A stretch of 64,000 bases of DNA from Streptomyces chumphonensis (GTDB lineage: Bacteria; Actinomycetota; Actinomycetes; Streptomycetales; Streptomycetaceae). Numbering within the stretch: position 1 is the stretch's first letter; each line of letters begins with the position of its first letter. The position numbers and the translations under genes were made by a program. The stretch lies in the NCBI RefSeq assembly GCF_014779715.1, contig NZ_JACXYU010000002.1:496001-560000 (forward strand). Direction: 5' to 3'. This document shows, piece by piece, positions 1-9,276 of the stretch. Under the pieces are notes generated by a model. It was given only the letters and a program-made list of their open reading frames with translations. It searched no databases and had not been told where the DNA came from.

Positions 1-458
1 AGCATCCGATGTGCGAGTTCGTCCGGGCGATGGTGTGGCTGCGGCGGGACCACCCGGTCTTCCGGCGCCGGCGCTTCTTCCACGGCCGCCCGGTCGAGGG
101 CACGCACGACGAGCTCTCCGACATCGCCTGGTTCACCCCCGAGGGCGAGGAGATGACGCTGCAGGACTGGCAGGAGGCGCACGCCCGGGCGCTGACCGTC
201 TTCCTCAACGGCCACGCGATCTCCGAGCCCGGTCCGCGCGGCGAGCCGATCCACGACGACTCGTTCATCCTCATGTTCAACGCGCACGACGAGAAGCTGG
301 ACTTCACCGTGCCGGCCGACCACGGCAAGCAGTGGCGCACGGTCGTGGACACGGCGCGGGAGGAGGGCCACCCGCCGTGGGTGGGGCCCGACGTCCCGGG
401 CGGCGACGTGGTGACGGTCACCGACCGGAGCCTCGTGGTGCTGCAGCGGCCGGCCTGA
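1..458 (+). CDS. glgX: Glycogen debranching enzyme (TreX/GlgX type), C-terminal part
   Basis: The frame is open from the left edge (first full codon at base 3) to a TGA at 456-458, so about 151 C-terminal residues are visible and the GH13 catalytic core lies outside the window. The visible segment has the typical C-terminal beta-sandwich of isoamylase-type debranching enzymes: a region on hydrogen-bonding loops (DIAWFTPEGEEM, MTLQDW), then FLNGHAI and a segment ending SLVVLQRP. The enzyme hydrolyses alpha-1,6 branches of glycogen and releases maltodextrins. Its neighbours treZ and treY use such chains to make trehalose, which favours the TreX role. The assignment rests on the C-terminal domain and context only. 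Confidence 0.85.
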   Translation, partial: HPMCEFVRAMVWLRRDHPVFRRRRFFHGRPVEGTHDELSDIAWFTPEGEEMTLQDWQEAHARALTVFLNGHAISEPGPRGEPIHDDSFILMFNAHDEKLDFTVPADHGKQWRTVVDTAREEGHPPWVGPDVPGGDVVTVTDRSLVVLQRPA

Positions 459-465
459 GCCGGCC
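448..465. terminator. Short hairpin across the debranching-enzyme stop codon
   Basis: A 7-bp perfect stem (ggccggc / gccggcc) with a 4-base loop ctga overlaps the stop codon of the upstream gene. It lies in the 43-base convergent gap before the end of treZ. There is no U-tract, as is usual in streptomycetes, so it is only a weak terminator candidate. Confidence 0.3.
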
Positions 466-501
466 CGCGGCCCGCTCGGGGGCGCCGGACCTCCCGTCGC
501 G

Positions 502-2286
502 TCAGACCTTGAGGACGACCGCCGCGTGCGCGGGCAGCCGCGTCCCCGCGCAGCGGTGCGTCGTCGCCAGCCGCTCCCCCTCGGCGAGTTCGGGGACGTC
601 GGCCGGGGCGTCGCCGAGGTTGACGGCCACGAGCAGGGTGCTGTGCCGGACCGTCAGCCAGCGCGCCCCCTCGGCCGTCGACCCCGTCCGCACGCTCACG
701 TCCCCCAGCCGCAGGGCCGGGTCGAGATGCTCGCGACGGACGGCGATCAGCCGGCGGTGCCACTCCAGCAGCCAGGCGTGGTCCGGGCGGCGGGGCTCGT
801 CCCAGTCCAGGCAGGAGCGTTCGCGGGTGGCCGGGTCCTGCGGGTCGGGGATGTCCGCCTCGGCCCAGCCGTGCGCGGCGAACTCGCGACGCCGCCCGGT
901 GCGGACCGCTGCGGCCAGCTGCGGGTCCGGGTGATCGGTGAAGTACTGCCACGGGGTGCGGGCGCCCCACTCCTCCCCCATGAACAGCATCGGGGTGAAG
1001 GGGCCGCACAGGACGAGCGCGGCGGCGCAGGCGGAGCGCTCGGGGCCGAGCCTGGCGGCGAGCCGGTCGCCGAGCGCCCGGTTGCCGATCTGGTCGTGGG
1101 TCTGGGCGTAGCCGACGAGGCGGTGGGCGGGCGTGGCGGCGTCCAGCCGGCGGCCGTGCCCCCGGCCCCGGAAGGCGGAGTAGGTGCCGTCGTGGAAGAA
1201 GCCGCCGGTGAGGGTCTTCGCCAGGGCGGCCAGGGGGTCGCGGGCGAAGTCGGCGTAGTAGCCCTGCGCCTCGCCGGTGAGGGCGGTGTGCAGGGCGTGG
1301 TGGAAGTCGTCGTTCCACTGGGCGTGCAGCCCGAGCCCGCCGCGCTCGCGCGGTGCGGTGGTGGCGGGGTCGTTGCGGTCGGACTCGGCGATGAGGAACA
1401 GCGGCCGCCGGAGCTCGGCGGCGAGGGCGTCCACGGCGGCCGAGAGCCGGGCCAGGAAGTGCTCGGCACGGGTGTCGGCGAGGGCGTGGACGGCGTCGAG
1501 CCGCAGGCCGTCCAGGTCGTACGCGCGCAGGAAGGCGAGCGCGCTGCCGACGAAGTAGTCCCGGACCTCGTCGGAACCGGGGGCGTCGAGGTTGACGGCC
1601 GCGCCCCACGGGGTGTGGTGGCGGTCGGTGAAGTACGGGCCGAAGGCGGGCAGGTGGTTGCCGGACGGGCCGAGGTGGTTGTGGACGACGTCGAGCACGA
1701 CGCCCAGCCCGTGGGCGTGGGCCGCGGCCACGAACCGGCGCAGTCCGGCGGGCCCGCCGTAGGGCTCGTGCACGGCCCAGGGCGCCACGCCGTCGTAGCC
1801 CCAGCCGTGCCGGCCGGGGAACGGGCACAGTGGCATGAGCTGGACGTGCGTCACCCCCAGGTCGGCCAGGTGGGCCAGGTGTCCGGCGGCGGCGTCGAAC
1901 GTCCCCGCGCGGGTGAAGGTGCCCAGGTGCAGCTCGTAGAGCACCGCACCGGCCAGGCCCCGGCCCGGCCAGGGGGCGCGCGGGCCGCCCTCGTCGCCGA
2001 CGACGGCGCTCAGGCCCTCGGGGCCGTCGGGCTGGCGGCGGGAGCGGGGGTCGGGACGGACCGGGCCGTCGTCGAGCACGAAGCCGTAGCGGGTGCCCGG
2101 GCCCGCCGGGGCCGAGACCCGCCACCAGCCGGGGCGGGCGGGGTCCGGCTCCATCGGCCGGTCGGTTCCGCCGTGCTCCCCCGCCCCGGGGACGGCGCGG
2201 CCCGCGGGGTCCGGGGCGGGCGCCCCGGTGCGGAGTCGGACCCGTGCGGCGTCAGGTGCCCATACCTCGAACAGCATGGGCACCAT
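502..2286 (-). CDS. treZ: Malto-oligosyltrehalose trehalohydrolase
   Basis: TreZ hydrolyses the alpha-1,4 bond next to the terminal trehalosyl unit of maltooligosyltrehalose and releases free trehalose in the cytoplasm. The 594-residue protein has an N-terminal CBM48-like domain (starting MLFEVWAPDAARVRL) and then the GH13 barrel. The four conserved regions are visible: DVVHNH, GLRLDAVHA with the nucleophile Asp, LIAESD with the acid/base Glu, and YAQTHDQIGNRA. Length is normal for the family. Two in-frame ATGs lie at the start (2286 and 2277), and either could be used. It converges with the debranching gene and shares its orientation with treY at 2971-5382. Confidence 0.93.
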   Translation of the reverse strand: MVPMLFEVWAPDAARVRLRTGAPAPDPAGRAVPGAGEHGGTDRPMEPDPARPGWWRVSAPAGPGTRYGFVLDDGPVRPDPRSRRQPDGPEGLSAVVGDEGGPRAPWPGRGLAGAVLYELHLGTFTRAGTFDAAAGHLAHLADLGVTHVQLMPLCPFPGRHGWGYDGVAPWAVHEPYGGPAGLRRFVAAAHAHGLGVVLDVVHNHLGPSGNHLPAFGPYFTDRHHTPWGAAVNLDAPGSDEVRDYFVGSALAFLRAYDLDGLRLDAVHALADTRAEHFLARLSAAVDALAAELRRPLFLIAESDRNDPATTAPRERGGLGLHAQWNDDFHHALHTALTGEAQGYYADFARDPLAALAKTLTGGFFHDGTYSAFRGRGHGRRLDAATPAHRLVGYAQTHDQIGNRALGDRLAARLGPERSACAAALVLCGPFTPMLFMGEEWGARTPWQYFTDHPDPQLAAAVRTGRRREFAAHGWAEADIPDPQDPATRERSCLDWDEPRRPDHAWLLEWHRRLIAVRREHLDPALRLGDVSVRTGSTAEGARWLTVRHSTLLVAVNLGDAPADVPELAEGERLATTHRCAGTRLPAHAAVVLKV

Positions 2287-2394
2287 CGTCGGGGTACGGC
2301 GGCTCCGGCGCCACGGGACACCCCGTCACCGTTCGTCCACGGTCCCCGGCCGCGCCTGGACAGCCGCCGGGCGCCCGTCGGACAATCAACCGCT

Positions 2395-2940
2395 ATGACG
2401 ACGCACGAGTTCGCGGCTCAGCCCCCGCGCGTGACCGACGCGGAGCGGGACCACGCGCTCGGCGTCCTTCGGGAGGGCGCGGCCGACGGACGCGTCTCCC
2501 ACCGCACGTTCGAACGCCGGATGGAGCTGGTGCTGCACGCCCGGCACCCGGGCGAACTCCACGCCGTCCTGCACGATCTGGGGACACGTCAGCGGCGGCC
2601 CAGCGCGCTGGAGCGGGCCCTGGGCGCGGTGTCGGGCTTCCCCGGGCGCGTGCGCCGCGCCTGGCGGGACGAACGGCTGCCCGAACTGCTGCTGCCGGGC
2701 CCCGGGCCCTATCCGCTCTCGATCGGCCGGGCCCCCGGCTCGGTGCTGCGCCTCGGCGACCACACCGTCTCCCGGACGCACGCGCAGCTACGGCACACCG
2801 GTGCCGGGTGGACGCTGCGGGACCTCGGTTCCTTCAACGGCACCTGGGTCAACGGCCGCCGCGTCACCGGTGCCGTCGCCGTACGTCCGGGCGACCGGGT
2901 GCGCTTCGGCCAGGTCGGGTTCCGGCTGACGGCGCCCTGA
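2395..2940 (+). CDS. DUF1707-FHA domain protein
   Basis: This 181-residue soluble protein has two modules. Residues about 10-65 form a DUF1707/SHOCT-like segment (RVTDAERDHALGVLREG, DGRVSHRTFERRMELVL). Residues about 95-180 form an FHA domain with the expected GRAPGSVLRLGD, SRTHAQL and GSFNGTWVNGRRV motifs. FHA domains bind phosphothreonine, so a partner phosphorylated by a Ser/Thr kinase is likely, but none is encoded nearby. The ATG is chosen because it opens the DUF1707 homology. A gacaat hexamer at 2381-2386 lies 8 bases before it and could be the -10 of a nearly leaderless message. The gene is divergent from treZ and convergent with treY. Function unknown. Confidence 0.85.
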   Translation: MTTHEFAAQPPRVTDAERDHALGVLREGAADGRVSHRTFERRMELVLHARHPGELHAVLHDLGTRQRRPSALERALGAVSGFPGRVRRAWRDERLPELLLPGPGPYPLSIGRAPGSVLRLGDHTVSRTHAQLRHTGAGWTLRDLGSFNGTWVNGRRVTGAVAVRPGDRVRFGQVGFRLTAP

Positions 2941-2970
2941 GCCGTCCGGGCGGCGCGGCCGGACCCGCCG

Positions 2971-5382
2971 TCACTCCCGCAGGAGCAGCGCCACGGGGAG
3001 GTCGGCCAGCAGAGCGCCGAGGTCGGCGCGGCCGTCGACGGGTCGGGGGTCCGGCCCGAGCAGGTTCCGCCACCGCCCCGGCGGCAGCGGCAGGGCGGTG
3101 CCGCGCCAGCCGCCCGCGTCGGCCAGGCGGCGGGTCAGCCGCGAGACGACGGTGACGACGGCGGGGCTCTGTCCGCCCGGCCCCCTGCCGAACGCCAGGC
3201 AGTGCTCGGCGGCCGGCCCCTCGGCGGCCAGCGGCGTGTAGCGCGCCTCGGCGCCGAACCACTGCGGGTGGTCGCGGCGCAGCCGCAGCGCGGCCCGGGT
3301 GAGCCGCTCCTTCTCCTCCGCCGGTGCCTCCCCCGGTCTCTCCCCCGCGGTCTCCCCGGGCGCGTCGAGGGCCACCGGGCGGCGGTTGTCCGGGTCGACG
3401 AGGACGCGGTAGACGCGTTCCGTGCCCTGGTAGAGGTCCGGGACGCCGGGCATGGTCAGGTGCGCCAGCGCCATGCCGAGGACGTTGGCCCGCGCCTGCG
3501 GGCCGGTCGCCTCCGCGAACGCCGCCAGCGGCGCGCGGCCGACGCCGCACGGGCCGGCGTCGAGGTACCGCTCGACCCGCTCCTCGTAGACGGCGTCCGG
3601 TTCGGTCCAGGTGGTGTGCAGGCCCGCCTCCCGGACGGACTTGAGCAGGGCCCCGGCCAGCCGCTCCCGGTCCGGGACGCCGAGGCCGTGTGCCGTCTGC
3701 CAGACGAGCCAGGCGGTGTGCGGGTCCAGGGCGACGCCGCCGCTGCGGGCCGTGGCCTCCATGACCTGCCGCAGCAGGGCACCCCACCCGGCCGGGTCCT
3801 CGCTGAGGGAGGCGAGGGCGGCCCGCACGTCGGCGCTGCGCTTGGTGTCGTGGGTGGACAGGGCCGTGCCGGTCTCCGGCCAGTCCCGTTGCAGGCGGGC
3901 GCAGTAGGCGTGGAAGTCGGCCGGGGGGAGGGCCGGTCGGCCGGGGTCGCCGCCCACCTCGGCGGCGGAGAGCAGCGGGAGGTAGCGGTAGAACGCCGTG
4001 TCCTCCACGGACTTCGCCCGCAGCGCGCCGGAGACCTGCGCGAACCGGGCGAACAGCTCCCGGTCCCCGAGCACGAGCCGGCCGACGAGGTCGACGGTGT
4101 CGGCCTCCTCCGGGACGGGGAAGGCCGCCCGCGCGCCGGCGACGAGGTCGGTCAGGAACGCGTCCGTCAGGTCGGGGTCGTCGTCCGGCGGCCAATAGAG
4201 CCGGTAGACGGGCAACCGGACGAGGAGTTCGCGCAGCGCCCGGGTGAGCGCCCAGTCGGCGTGGTCGCCGCGGCGCTGACCGTCCGCCCGGGCCAGGGCC
4301 CGGCGGGTGGCCCGCACGAGCCGCCGCACCTCGGCGTCCAACTCGTGGCCGACGACCTCCCGGGCGGCCCGGTGCACGGTGGCCGCCCAGTCGCCGCCCG
4401 CGTCGTCGGCCACCCGGGTGACCTCCCGGTACAGGTCGGTCAGCCGGGCGGCGCCCTCGGGGTCCACGAAGACGGCGTCCAGGCGGCGCAGGGCGTCGTA
4501 GCCGGTCGTGCCCGCGACCGGCCAGCCGCGCGGCAGCCGTTCGTCGGGTCCGAGGATCTTCTCCACGACGGTCCAGGCCCCGCCCGTGCGCCGGTGCAAC
4601 CGCCGCAGGTACCCGCCGGGGTCGGCCAACCCGTCGGGGTGGTCGACGCGCAGCCCGTGGACGACGCCCTCCTCCAGCAGGGCCAGGATCCGTTCGTGCG
4701 TCGCCTCGAAGACCTCCGGGTCCTCCACCCGGACGCCGATGAGCTCCGAGACGGAGAAGAAGCGCCGGTAGTTGAGGTCGGTCCGGGCCAGGCGCCACCA
4801 GCCGAGCCGGTAGTGCTGGGCGTCGAGCAGGTCCGGCAGCGGCAGCGTCTCGGTGCCGGGGCGCACGGGGAAGCGGTGCTCGGCGTACGTCAGCACGCCG
4901 TCGGCCACCCGCAGGGCGTCCAGCTCCTCGTTGAGCCGGCCGCCCAGGACGGGCAGGAGCACCCGGCCGTCACCGGCCTCCCAGTCGATGTCGAACCAGT
5001 GCGCGTACGGGGACGCCGGACCGTCGGCCAGCACGGACCACAGCGGTCCGTTGAGGCTGACGGGCGCCGGGACGGACATGTGGTTGGGCACGATGTCCAC
5101 GACGAGGCCGAGTCCGTGCTCCCGCGCGGTCCGGGACAGGGCCCGCAGCCCGGCCTCCCCGCCCAGCTCCGCCCGCACCCGCGTGTGGTCGGTGACGTCG
5201 TAGCCGTGGGTGGAGCCCGGCACGGACTCCAGCACCGGCGAGAGGTGCAGGTGGGAGACGCCGAGGGCGGCGATCGCGGGCACGTCGCGCGCGGCGGCGG
5301 CGAAGGGGTGGTCCGGCTGGAGCTGCACGCGGTACGTCGCGGTGGGCACGGTGGCGACGGAACGCGCTGGATGCTCGGTCAC
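2971..5382 (-). CDS. treY: Malto-oligosyltrehalose synthase
   Basis: TreY isomerises the reducing-end alpha-1,4 bond of maltodextrins to an alpha,alpha-1,1 bond, giving maltooligosyltrehalose for TreZ. The 803-residue product is a GH13 subfamily 26 enzyme: TYRVQL at the N-terminus, DIVPNHM, GLRVDHPDGLADPGG, VVEKILGPDE and STHDTKRSADVRA are all present. A longer frame opens at 5445, but the GTG at 5382 (protein MTEHPARS...) starts just before the conserved TYRVQLQPDHPF block and is preceded by a purine-rich gaggc. It converges with the FHA gene, 30 bases apart. Confidence 0.93.
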   Translation of the reverse strand: MTEHPARSVATVPTATYRVQLQPDHPFAAAARDVPAIAALGVSHLHLSPVLESVPGSTHGYDVTDHTRVRAELGGEAGLRALSRTAREHGLGLVVDIVPNHMSVPAPVSLNGPLWSVLADGPASPYAHWFDIDWEAGDGRVLLPVLGGRLNEELDALRVADGVLTYAEHRFPVRPGTETLPLPDLLDAQHYRLGWWRLARTDLNYRRFFSVSELIGVRVEDPEVFEATHERILALLEEGVVHGLRVDHPDGLADPGGYLRRLHRRTGGAWTVVEKILGPDERLPRGWPVAGTTGYDALRRLDAVFVDPEGAARLTDLYREVTRVADDAGGDWAATVHRAAREVVGHELDAEVRRLVRATRRALARADGQRRGDHADWALTRALRELLVRLPVYRLYWPPDDDPDLTDAFLTDLVAGARAAFPVPEEADTVDLVGRLVLGDRELFARFAQVSGALRAKSVEDTAFYRYLPLLSAAEVGGDPGRPALPPADFHAYCARLQRDWPETGTALSTHDTKRSADVRAALASLSEDPAGWGALLRQVMEATARSGGVALDPHTAWLVWQTAHGLGVPDRERLAGALLKSVREAGLHTTWTEPDAVYEERVERYLDAGPCGVGRAPLAAFAEATGPQARANVLGMALAHLTMPGVPDLYQGTERVYRVLVDPDNRRPVALDAPGETAGERPGEAPAEEKERLTRAALRLRRDHPQWFGAEARYTPLAAEGPAAEHCLAFGRGPGGQSPAVVTVVSRLTRRLADAGGWRGTALPLPPGRWRNLLGPDPRPVDGRADLGALLADLPVALLLRE

Positions 5383-5428
5383 GCCTCGAATTCTTGGCCG
5401 GGGCGCGGGGGCCGTCAAGGCGACCGGC

Positions 5429-5456
5429 GCCGGGCCGGGGGCCACCCCGGCCCGGC
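5429..5456 (-). terminator. Terminator hairpin after msrB
   Basis: A perfect 12-bp GC stem (gccgggccgggg / ccccggcccggc) with a gcca loop lies 33 bases downstream of the msrB stop and upstream of the treY start. It probably ends the murC-msrB transcript. No T-run follows. Confidence 0.6.
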
Positions 5457-5488
5457 CGACGTCGGGGGCGGACCGGGCGCGGCTCTCC

Positions 5489-5896
5489 TCAGCTCTCCTT
5501 CGGCTCCAGCCGCAGGGAGACGGAATTGATGCAGTAGCGCTGGTCCGTCGGGGTGGGATAGCCCTCGCCCGAGAAGACGTGCCCGAGGTGGGAGCCGCAG
5601 CGGGCGCAGCGGACCTCGGTGCGGGACATGCCGAAGGAGTGGTCCTCGACCAGTTCCACGGCGGCGGTGTGCGCCGGGTCGTAGAAGGACGGCCAGCCGC
5701 AGTGCGAGGCGAACTTGGTGTCGGAGCGGAACAGCTCGGCCCCGCAGGCCCGGCAGGCGTAGACGCCCTCGGTGTCGGTGTCGGTGTACTCGCCCCGGAA
5801 GGCCGGCTCGGTCCCGGCCTGGCGCAGCACGCGGTACTCCTCGTCGGTCAGCTCGGCGCGCCACTGCTCGTCCGGCTTCTCGATCTCGTACGCCAT
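5489..5896 (-). CDS. msrB: Peptide-methionine (R)-S-oxide reductase
   Basis: This 135-residue MsrB reduces the R epimer of methionine sulfoxide in oxidised proteins. The two CxxC zinc motifs (CRACG and CARCG) are intact. So are the substrate segments FASHCGWPSF and HLGHVFSGEG, and the C-terminal RYCINSVSLRL carries the catalytic Cys. The ATG shares its A with the TGA of murC (TGATG), so the two genes are probably translationally coupled. The pairing with a cell-wall ligase looks like operon convenience, not a shared pathway. Confidence 0.95.
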   Translation of the reverse strand: MAYEIEKPDEQWRAELTDEEYRVLRQAGTEPAFRGEYTDTDTEGVYACRACGAELFRSDTKFASHCGWPSFYDPAHTAAVELVEDHSFGMSRTEVRCARCGSHLGHVFSGEGYPTPTDQRYCINSVSLRLEPKES

Positions 5897-7302
5897 CAGT
5901 GGTCCCCTCCGTTCTCCAGTCGGGCCAGGATCAGCGGCGCCAGTTCCGTCACGTCCCCGGCGCCCATGGTCAGGACGAGGTCCCCCGGCTTGGCCGTCCC
6001 CGCGACGGCCTCCGGCACCGCCTCGCGCGCGGGCGCGGCCGTGACGTCGGCGGCGTGCGCGCGGGCGGCGTCCGTGATGAGCGCGCTGGTCACGCCGGGG
6101 ATCGGGTCCTCCCGCGCGGGGTAGACGTCCAGCACGATCGAGGCGTCGGCGAGGGCCAGCGCGGCGCCCATCTCCGCGCCCAGCTCCTTGGTGCGGCTGA
6201 ACAGGTGCGGCTGGAAGACGACCAGGACCCGGCCCTCGGGCACGGCGGCCCGCATCGCCTCCAGGTCGGCGACCATCTCGCTGGGGTGGTGCGCGTAGGA
6301 GTCGATGACCTGCACGCCCCCGGCCTCGCCGATGCGCTGGAGGCGGCGGCCCACGCCCGTGTAGGCGGCCAGGGCGTCGGCCAGCGCGGCGGCGGGCACC
6401 CCGGCCGCGACGCCGGCGGCGAGCGCGGCCACGGCGTTGTGCGCGTAGTGCCGTCCCGGCACGGAGACGGCGAAGGTGAGCCGCTCGCCGCCGAGGAGCA
6501 CGGTGACCTCGCTGGTCAGGCCGCGCGCGGTGACGTCCAGGACGCGCACGTCGGCGTCCGGCGACTCGCCGTAGGTGGCGACGGTGACGTCCGCGAGGCC
6601 CCGCACCCGGGCGGTCAGCTCGCGCGCCCCGGGGTGGTCGGCGGAGACCACCAGGGTGCCGCCGGGGCGGATCCGCCCGGCGAACGTCTCGAAGGAGACG
6701 TGGATGTCCTCCATGGAGCCGTAGTTGGCGTGGTGGTCGAGCTCGACGTTGAGGATGATCGCGACGTCGGGGCGGTAGGCGTGGAAGCTGCGGTCGCTCT
6801 CGTCGGCCTCGGCGACGAAGATCCCGCCCGTGCCGTGGTGGGCGTTGCTGCACGGGCCCGCCAGGTCGCCGCCGATGGCGTAGGACGGGTCGAGCCCCAG
6901 GGCGCCGAGGCCGACGGCGAGCATGGACGTCGTCGTGGTCTTGCCGTGCGTCCCGGCGACGGCGATCGTGCGGTGGTCCGTCATGAGCCCGGCCAGGGCG
7001 TCCGACCGGTGCACGACGGGGATGCCGTGCGCGGCCGCGGCGGCGAGCTCGGGGTTGTCCGCGCGGATGGCCGAGGAGACGACGACGGACGTGGCGTCGG
7101 CGGCGAGGTGCTCGGCCGCGTGGCCGACGTGCACGGTGACGCCCAGGTCGCGCAGGGCGGCGACGGTCGCCGACTCCTTCGCGTCGCTCCCCGCCACCCG
7201 GGCCCCGCGCAGGGCGAGGATCTTGGCGATGCCCGACATGCCGGCTCCGCCGATGCCGATGAAGTGCGGCCTGTCCATGCCGGACGGGACAGCCGGTGCC
7301 AT
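5896..7302 (-). CDS. murC: UDP-N-acetylmuramate--L-alanine ligase
   Basis: MurC adds L-alanine to UDP-MurNAc using ATP, the first step of the peptidoglycan stem peptide. The 468-residue protein shows the N-terminal Rossmann motif FIGIGGAGMSGIAKIL, the ATP-binding AGTHGKTTTTSM and the DESD metal segment. Next comes a central Mur-ligase domain with YAHHPSE and then the C-terminal domain (VVFQPHLFSRT). The frame runs on upstream to 7602, but the ATG at 7302 just before PSGMDRPHFIGIGG matches the family start. It is the first gene of a murC-msrB unit and is separate from the dcw cluster, as is common in streptomycetes. Confidence 0.95.
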   Translation of the reverse strand: MAPAVPSGMDRPHFIGIGGAGMSGIAKILALRGARVAGSDAKESATVAALRDLGVTVHVGHAAEHLAADATSVVVSSAIRADNPELAAAAAHGIPVVHRSDALAGLMTDHRTIAVAGTHGKTTTTSMLAVGLGALGLDPSYAIGGDLAGPCSNAHHGTGGIFVAEADESDRSFHAYRPDVAIILNVELDHHANYGSMEDIHVSFETFAGRIRPGGTLVVSADHPGARELTARVRGLADVTVATYGESPDADVRVLDVTARGLTSEVTVLLGGERLTFAVSVPGRHYAHNAVAALAAGVAAGVPAAALADALAAYTGVGRRLQRIGEAGGVQVIDSYAHHPSEMVADLEAMRAAVPEGRVLVVFQPHLFSRTKELGAEMGAALALADASIVLDVYPAREDPIPGVTSALITDAARAHAADVTAAPAREAVPEAVAGTAKPGDLVLTMGAGDVTELAPLILARLENGGDH

Positions 7303-7390
7303 GTGCGGGTCTCCCTCGGTTGCGTCGTGCCGGCGCCCCGGGACCCCGGCGCCGTGCACCGATTCTCGCACCCCACCGGGGCGGCTCCGG

Positions 7391-8077
7391 TCAGGCGGGC
7401 CTGATGAGCCCGGCCGCCAGTCCCGCCGCGACGGCGGCCGTACGGCTGTCGACGTCCAGCTTGTCGTAGATGTGCACCAGGTGCGTCTTGACGGTCGCCT
7501 CGCTGATGAACAGCCGCCGGGAGATCTGCCGGTTGGCCAGCCCCTCGGCGAGGAGCCGGAGGATCTCGCTCTCGCGGGGCGAGAGCGCGGGACGCCCGGC
7601 ACGCACCCGCCCCAGCAGCCGGGCGGCGACGGTCGGGGCGAGGACCGTCTCGCCCCGGGCCGCCGCCCGGACGGCGGCGGCCAGCTCCTCGGGCGGTGCG
7701 TCCTTCAGGAGGTACCCCGTGGCCCCGGCCTCGACGGCGGCGAGGATGTCGGCGTCCGTGCTGTAGGTGGTGAGGATGAGCACGGCGGGCGGGGTGGGGC
7801 GCGCGGCGATGGCCCGGGTGGCGTCCACGCCGTGCATGCCGCCGCCCATCTGGAGGTCCATCAGGACGACGTCGGGCCGTGCCCTGCCCGGCGGGGTGCC
7901 GTCGGCGGCGGCCTCCACGGCGTCGGCGGCGGCGTCGAGGAAGGCCAGGGCGGCGACGCCGTCCCCCGCCTCCCCGACGACCGCCACGCCGGGCAGCTCC
8001 TCGATGATGGCCCGCAGTCCGCGCCGCACCACGGGATGGTCGTCCACGAGCAGCACCCGCACCGGCTGGGCGTTCAC
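7391..8077 (-). CDS. NarL/LuxR-type response regulator
   Basis: This 228-residue response regulator has a receiver domain (acidic pair D12-D13 in LLVDDHP, phospho-acceptor D74 in VLMDLQM, Lys in GYLLKD) and a C-terminal LuxR helix-turn-helix (LSPRESEILRLLAEGLAN, ATVKTHLVHIYDKL). A 15-residue Ala/Pro-rich insert at about 50-66 between receiver strands is unusual. The GTG start overlaps the stop of the sensor kinase (GTGA), so the kinase and regulator form a coupled pair. The divergent ABC exporter is a plausible target. Confidence 0.92.
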   Translation of the reverse strand: MNAQPVRVLLVDDHPVVRRGLRAIIEELPGVAVVGEAGDGVAALAFLDAAADAVEAAADGTPPGRARPDVVLMDLQMGGGMHGVDATRAIAARPTPPAVLILTTYSTDADILAAVEAGATGYLLKDAPPEELAAAVRAAARGETVLAPTVAARLLGRVRAGRPALSPRESEILRLLAEGLANRQISRRLFISEATVKTHLVHIYDKLDVDSRTAAVAAGLAAGLIRPA

Positions 8078-9276
8078 GGCACCGCCACGGGGGCGCGCAG
8101 CGGCAGGGTCGCGGCCACGGCGGTGCCCTCGCCGGGAGCGGACTCCACCGACAGCGTCCCGCCCAGCTCCGCGATCCGCTCCCGCATGCCGTGCAGCCCG
8201 AAGCCGCCGGCCGGGGCACCGGGGGCGAACCCGGCGCCGTCGTCGAAGACGTCCAGCGTGACCTCGCCCGCGTGGAAGACGAGGGTGACGGCGGCGTGCG
8301 GGGCGTGGGCGTGCCGGGCGACGTTGGCCAGTGCCTCCTGCGTGAGCCGCAGCAGCGCCACCTCGGCCTCCACCGGCAGCGGACAGGGTTCGCCCTCCAC
8401 CCGGAAGGCGACCTCGGTCCGGGCGCCGGAGCCCAGCGGCGCGGCGGTCAGGCGGCGCAGCGCCTCGGGCAGGGGCGCGTCGGTGAGGGCCGGCGGGGTG
8501 AGGGCGTGCACGAAGCGCCGGGCCTCGGCGAGGTTGTCGGCGGCGGTGCGCTCCGCTTCGCGGATGTGGTCCCGGGCGGTGGCGGAGGCGCCGTCGGGGA
8601 GCGCGCCGTGCGCGGCACGGCTGAGGAGGACGATGCTGGACAGGCCCTGGGCGAGGGTGTCGTGGATCTCCCGGGCGAGGCGCTGGCGCTCGGCCAGGCG
8701 CCCCGCCTCGCGCTGGGTGGCCGCCAGCTCGCCCCGGGTGCGGACGAGGTCGTCGATGAGCCGCTGCCGCTCCCGGCTCTCGCGGTGCAGGGCGGCGTAG
8801 CCGTAGGCGGTGAGCACGGCGACGGCGGCCCCGGCCAGTGGCCCGACGACCTTCGCCGCCGTCAGCCCGCCGGTGCCGGCCGCCTGTGCGGCGATCACCG
8901 CGCCCGTGGTGAGGGCGACGGCGGGCAGCGCCCGGCGGGCGGGGAGCAGGTGCAGCTGGAGGAAGAAGAGCGGGAACGCGAGGTAGCTGACGTCCGCCTC
9001 GACGGCCAGCAGGCAGAGCCACAGCGCGGTGACGGCGCCGAGCCAGTACCGCGCACGCCGCCGGGACGGGGACCGGCGGACGTCCAGCACCCCGGCGGCG
9101 TACACCGCCCCCAGCAGCGCGCCCGGCGGCAGGAGCCAGGCCGGTGAGGCGGCGAGCGCGACGACGAGGAGCACCGCGAAGGTGCCGTGCAGCGCGGCGC
9201 TCAGCAGCCGCTCCACGGACGGGCCCGGGACGGCGGGGGCAGCGGGAGGGGACGGGGCGCAGGGGGCGGGGCTCAC
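8074..9276 (-). CDS. DesK/NarX-family sensor histidine kinase
   Basis: The 400-residue membrane kinase has four or five hydrophobic segments within residues 30-160, a short coiled-coil linker, and then a HisKA_3 dimerisation domain with the phospho-acceptor H205 in AREIHDTLAQG. The HATPase domain follows, with NVARHAHAPHA (N box), DDGAGF (G1) and GFGLHGMRERI (G2). There is no large extracellular loop, so it probably senses the membrane or an intramembrane ligand. It is co-transcribed with the response regulator. The start at 9276 (SPAPCAPSPP) is tentative because the first 20 residues are low-complexity. Confidence 0.9.
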   Translation of the reverse strand: MSPAPCAPSPPAAPAVPGPSVERLLSAALHGTFAVLLVVALAASPAWLLPPGALLGAVYAAGVLDVRRSPSRRRARYWLGAVTALWLCLLAVEADVSYLAFPLFFLQLHLLPARRALPAVALTTGAVIAAQAAGTGGLTAAKVVGPLAGAAVAVLTAYGYAALHRESRERQRLIDDLVRTRGELAATQREAGRLAERQRLAREIHDTLAQGLSSIVLLSRAAHGALPDGASATARDHIREAERTAADNLAEARRFVHALTPPALTDAPLPEALRRLTAAPLGSGARTEVAFRVEGEPCPLPVEAEVALLRLTQEALANVARHAHAPHAAVTLVFHAGEVTLDVFDDGAGFAPGAPAGGFGLHGMRERIAELGGTLSVESAPGEGTAVAATLPLRAPVAVP

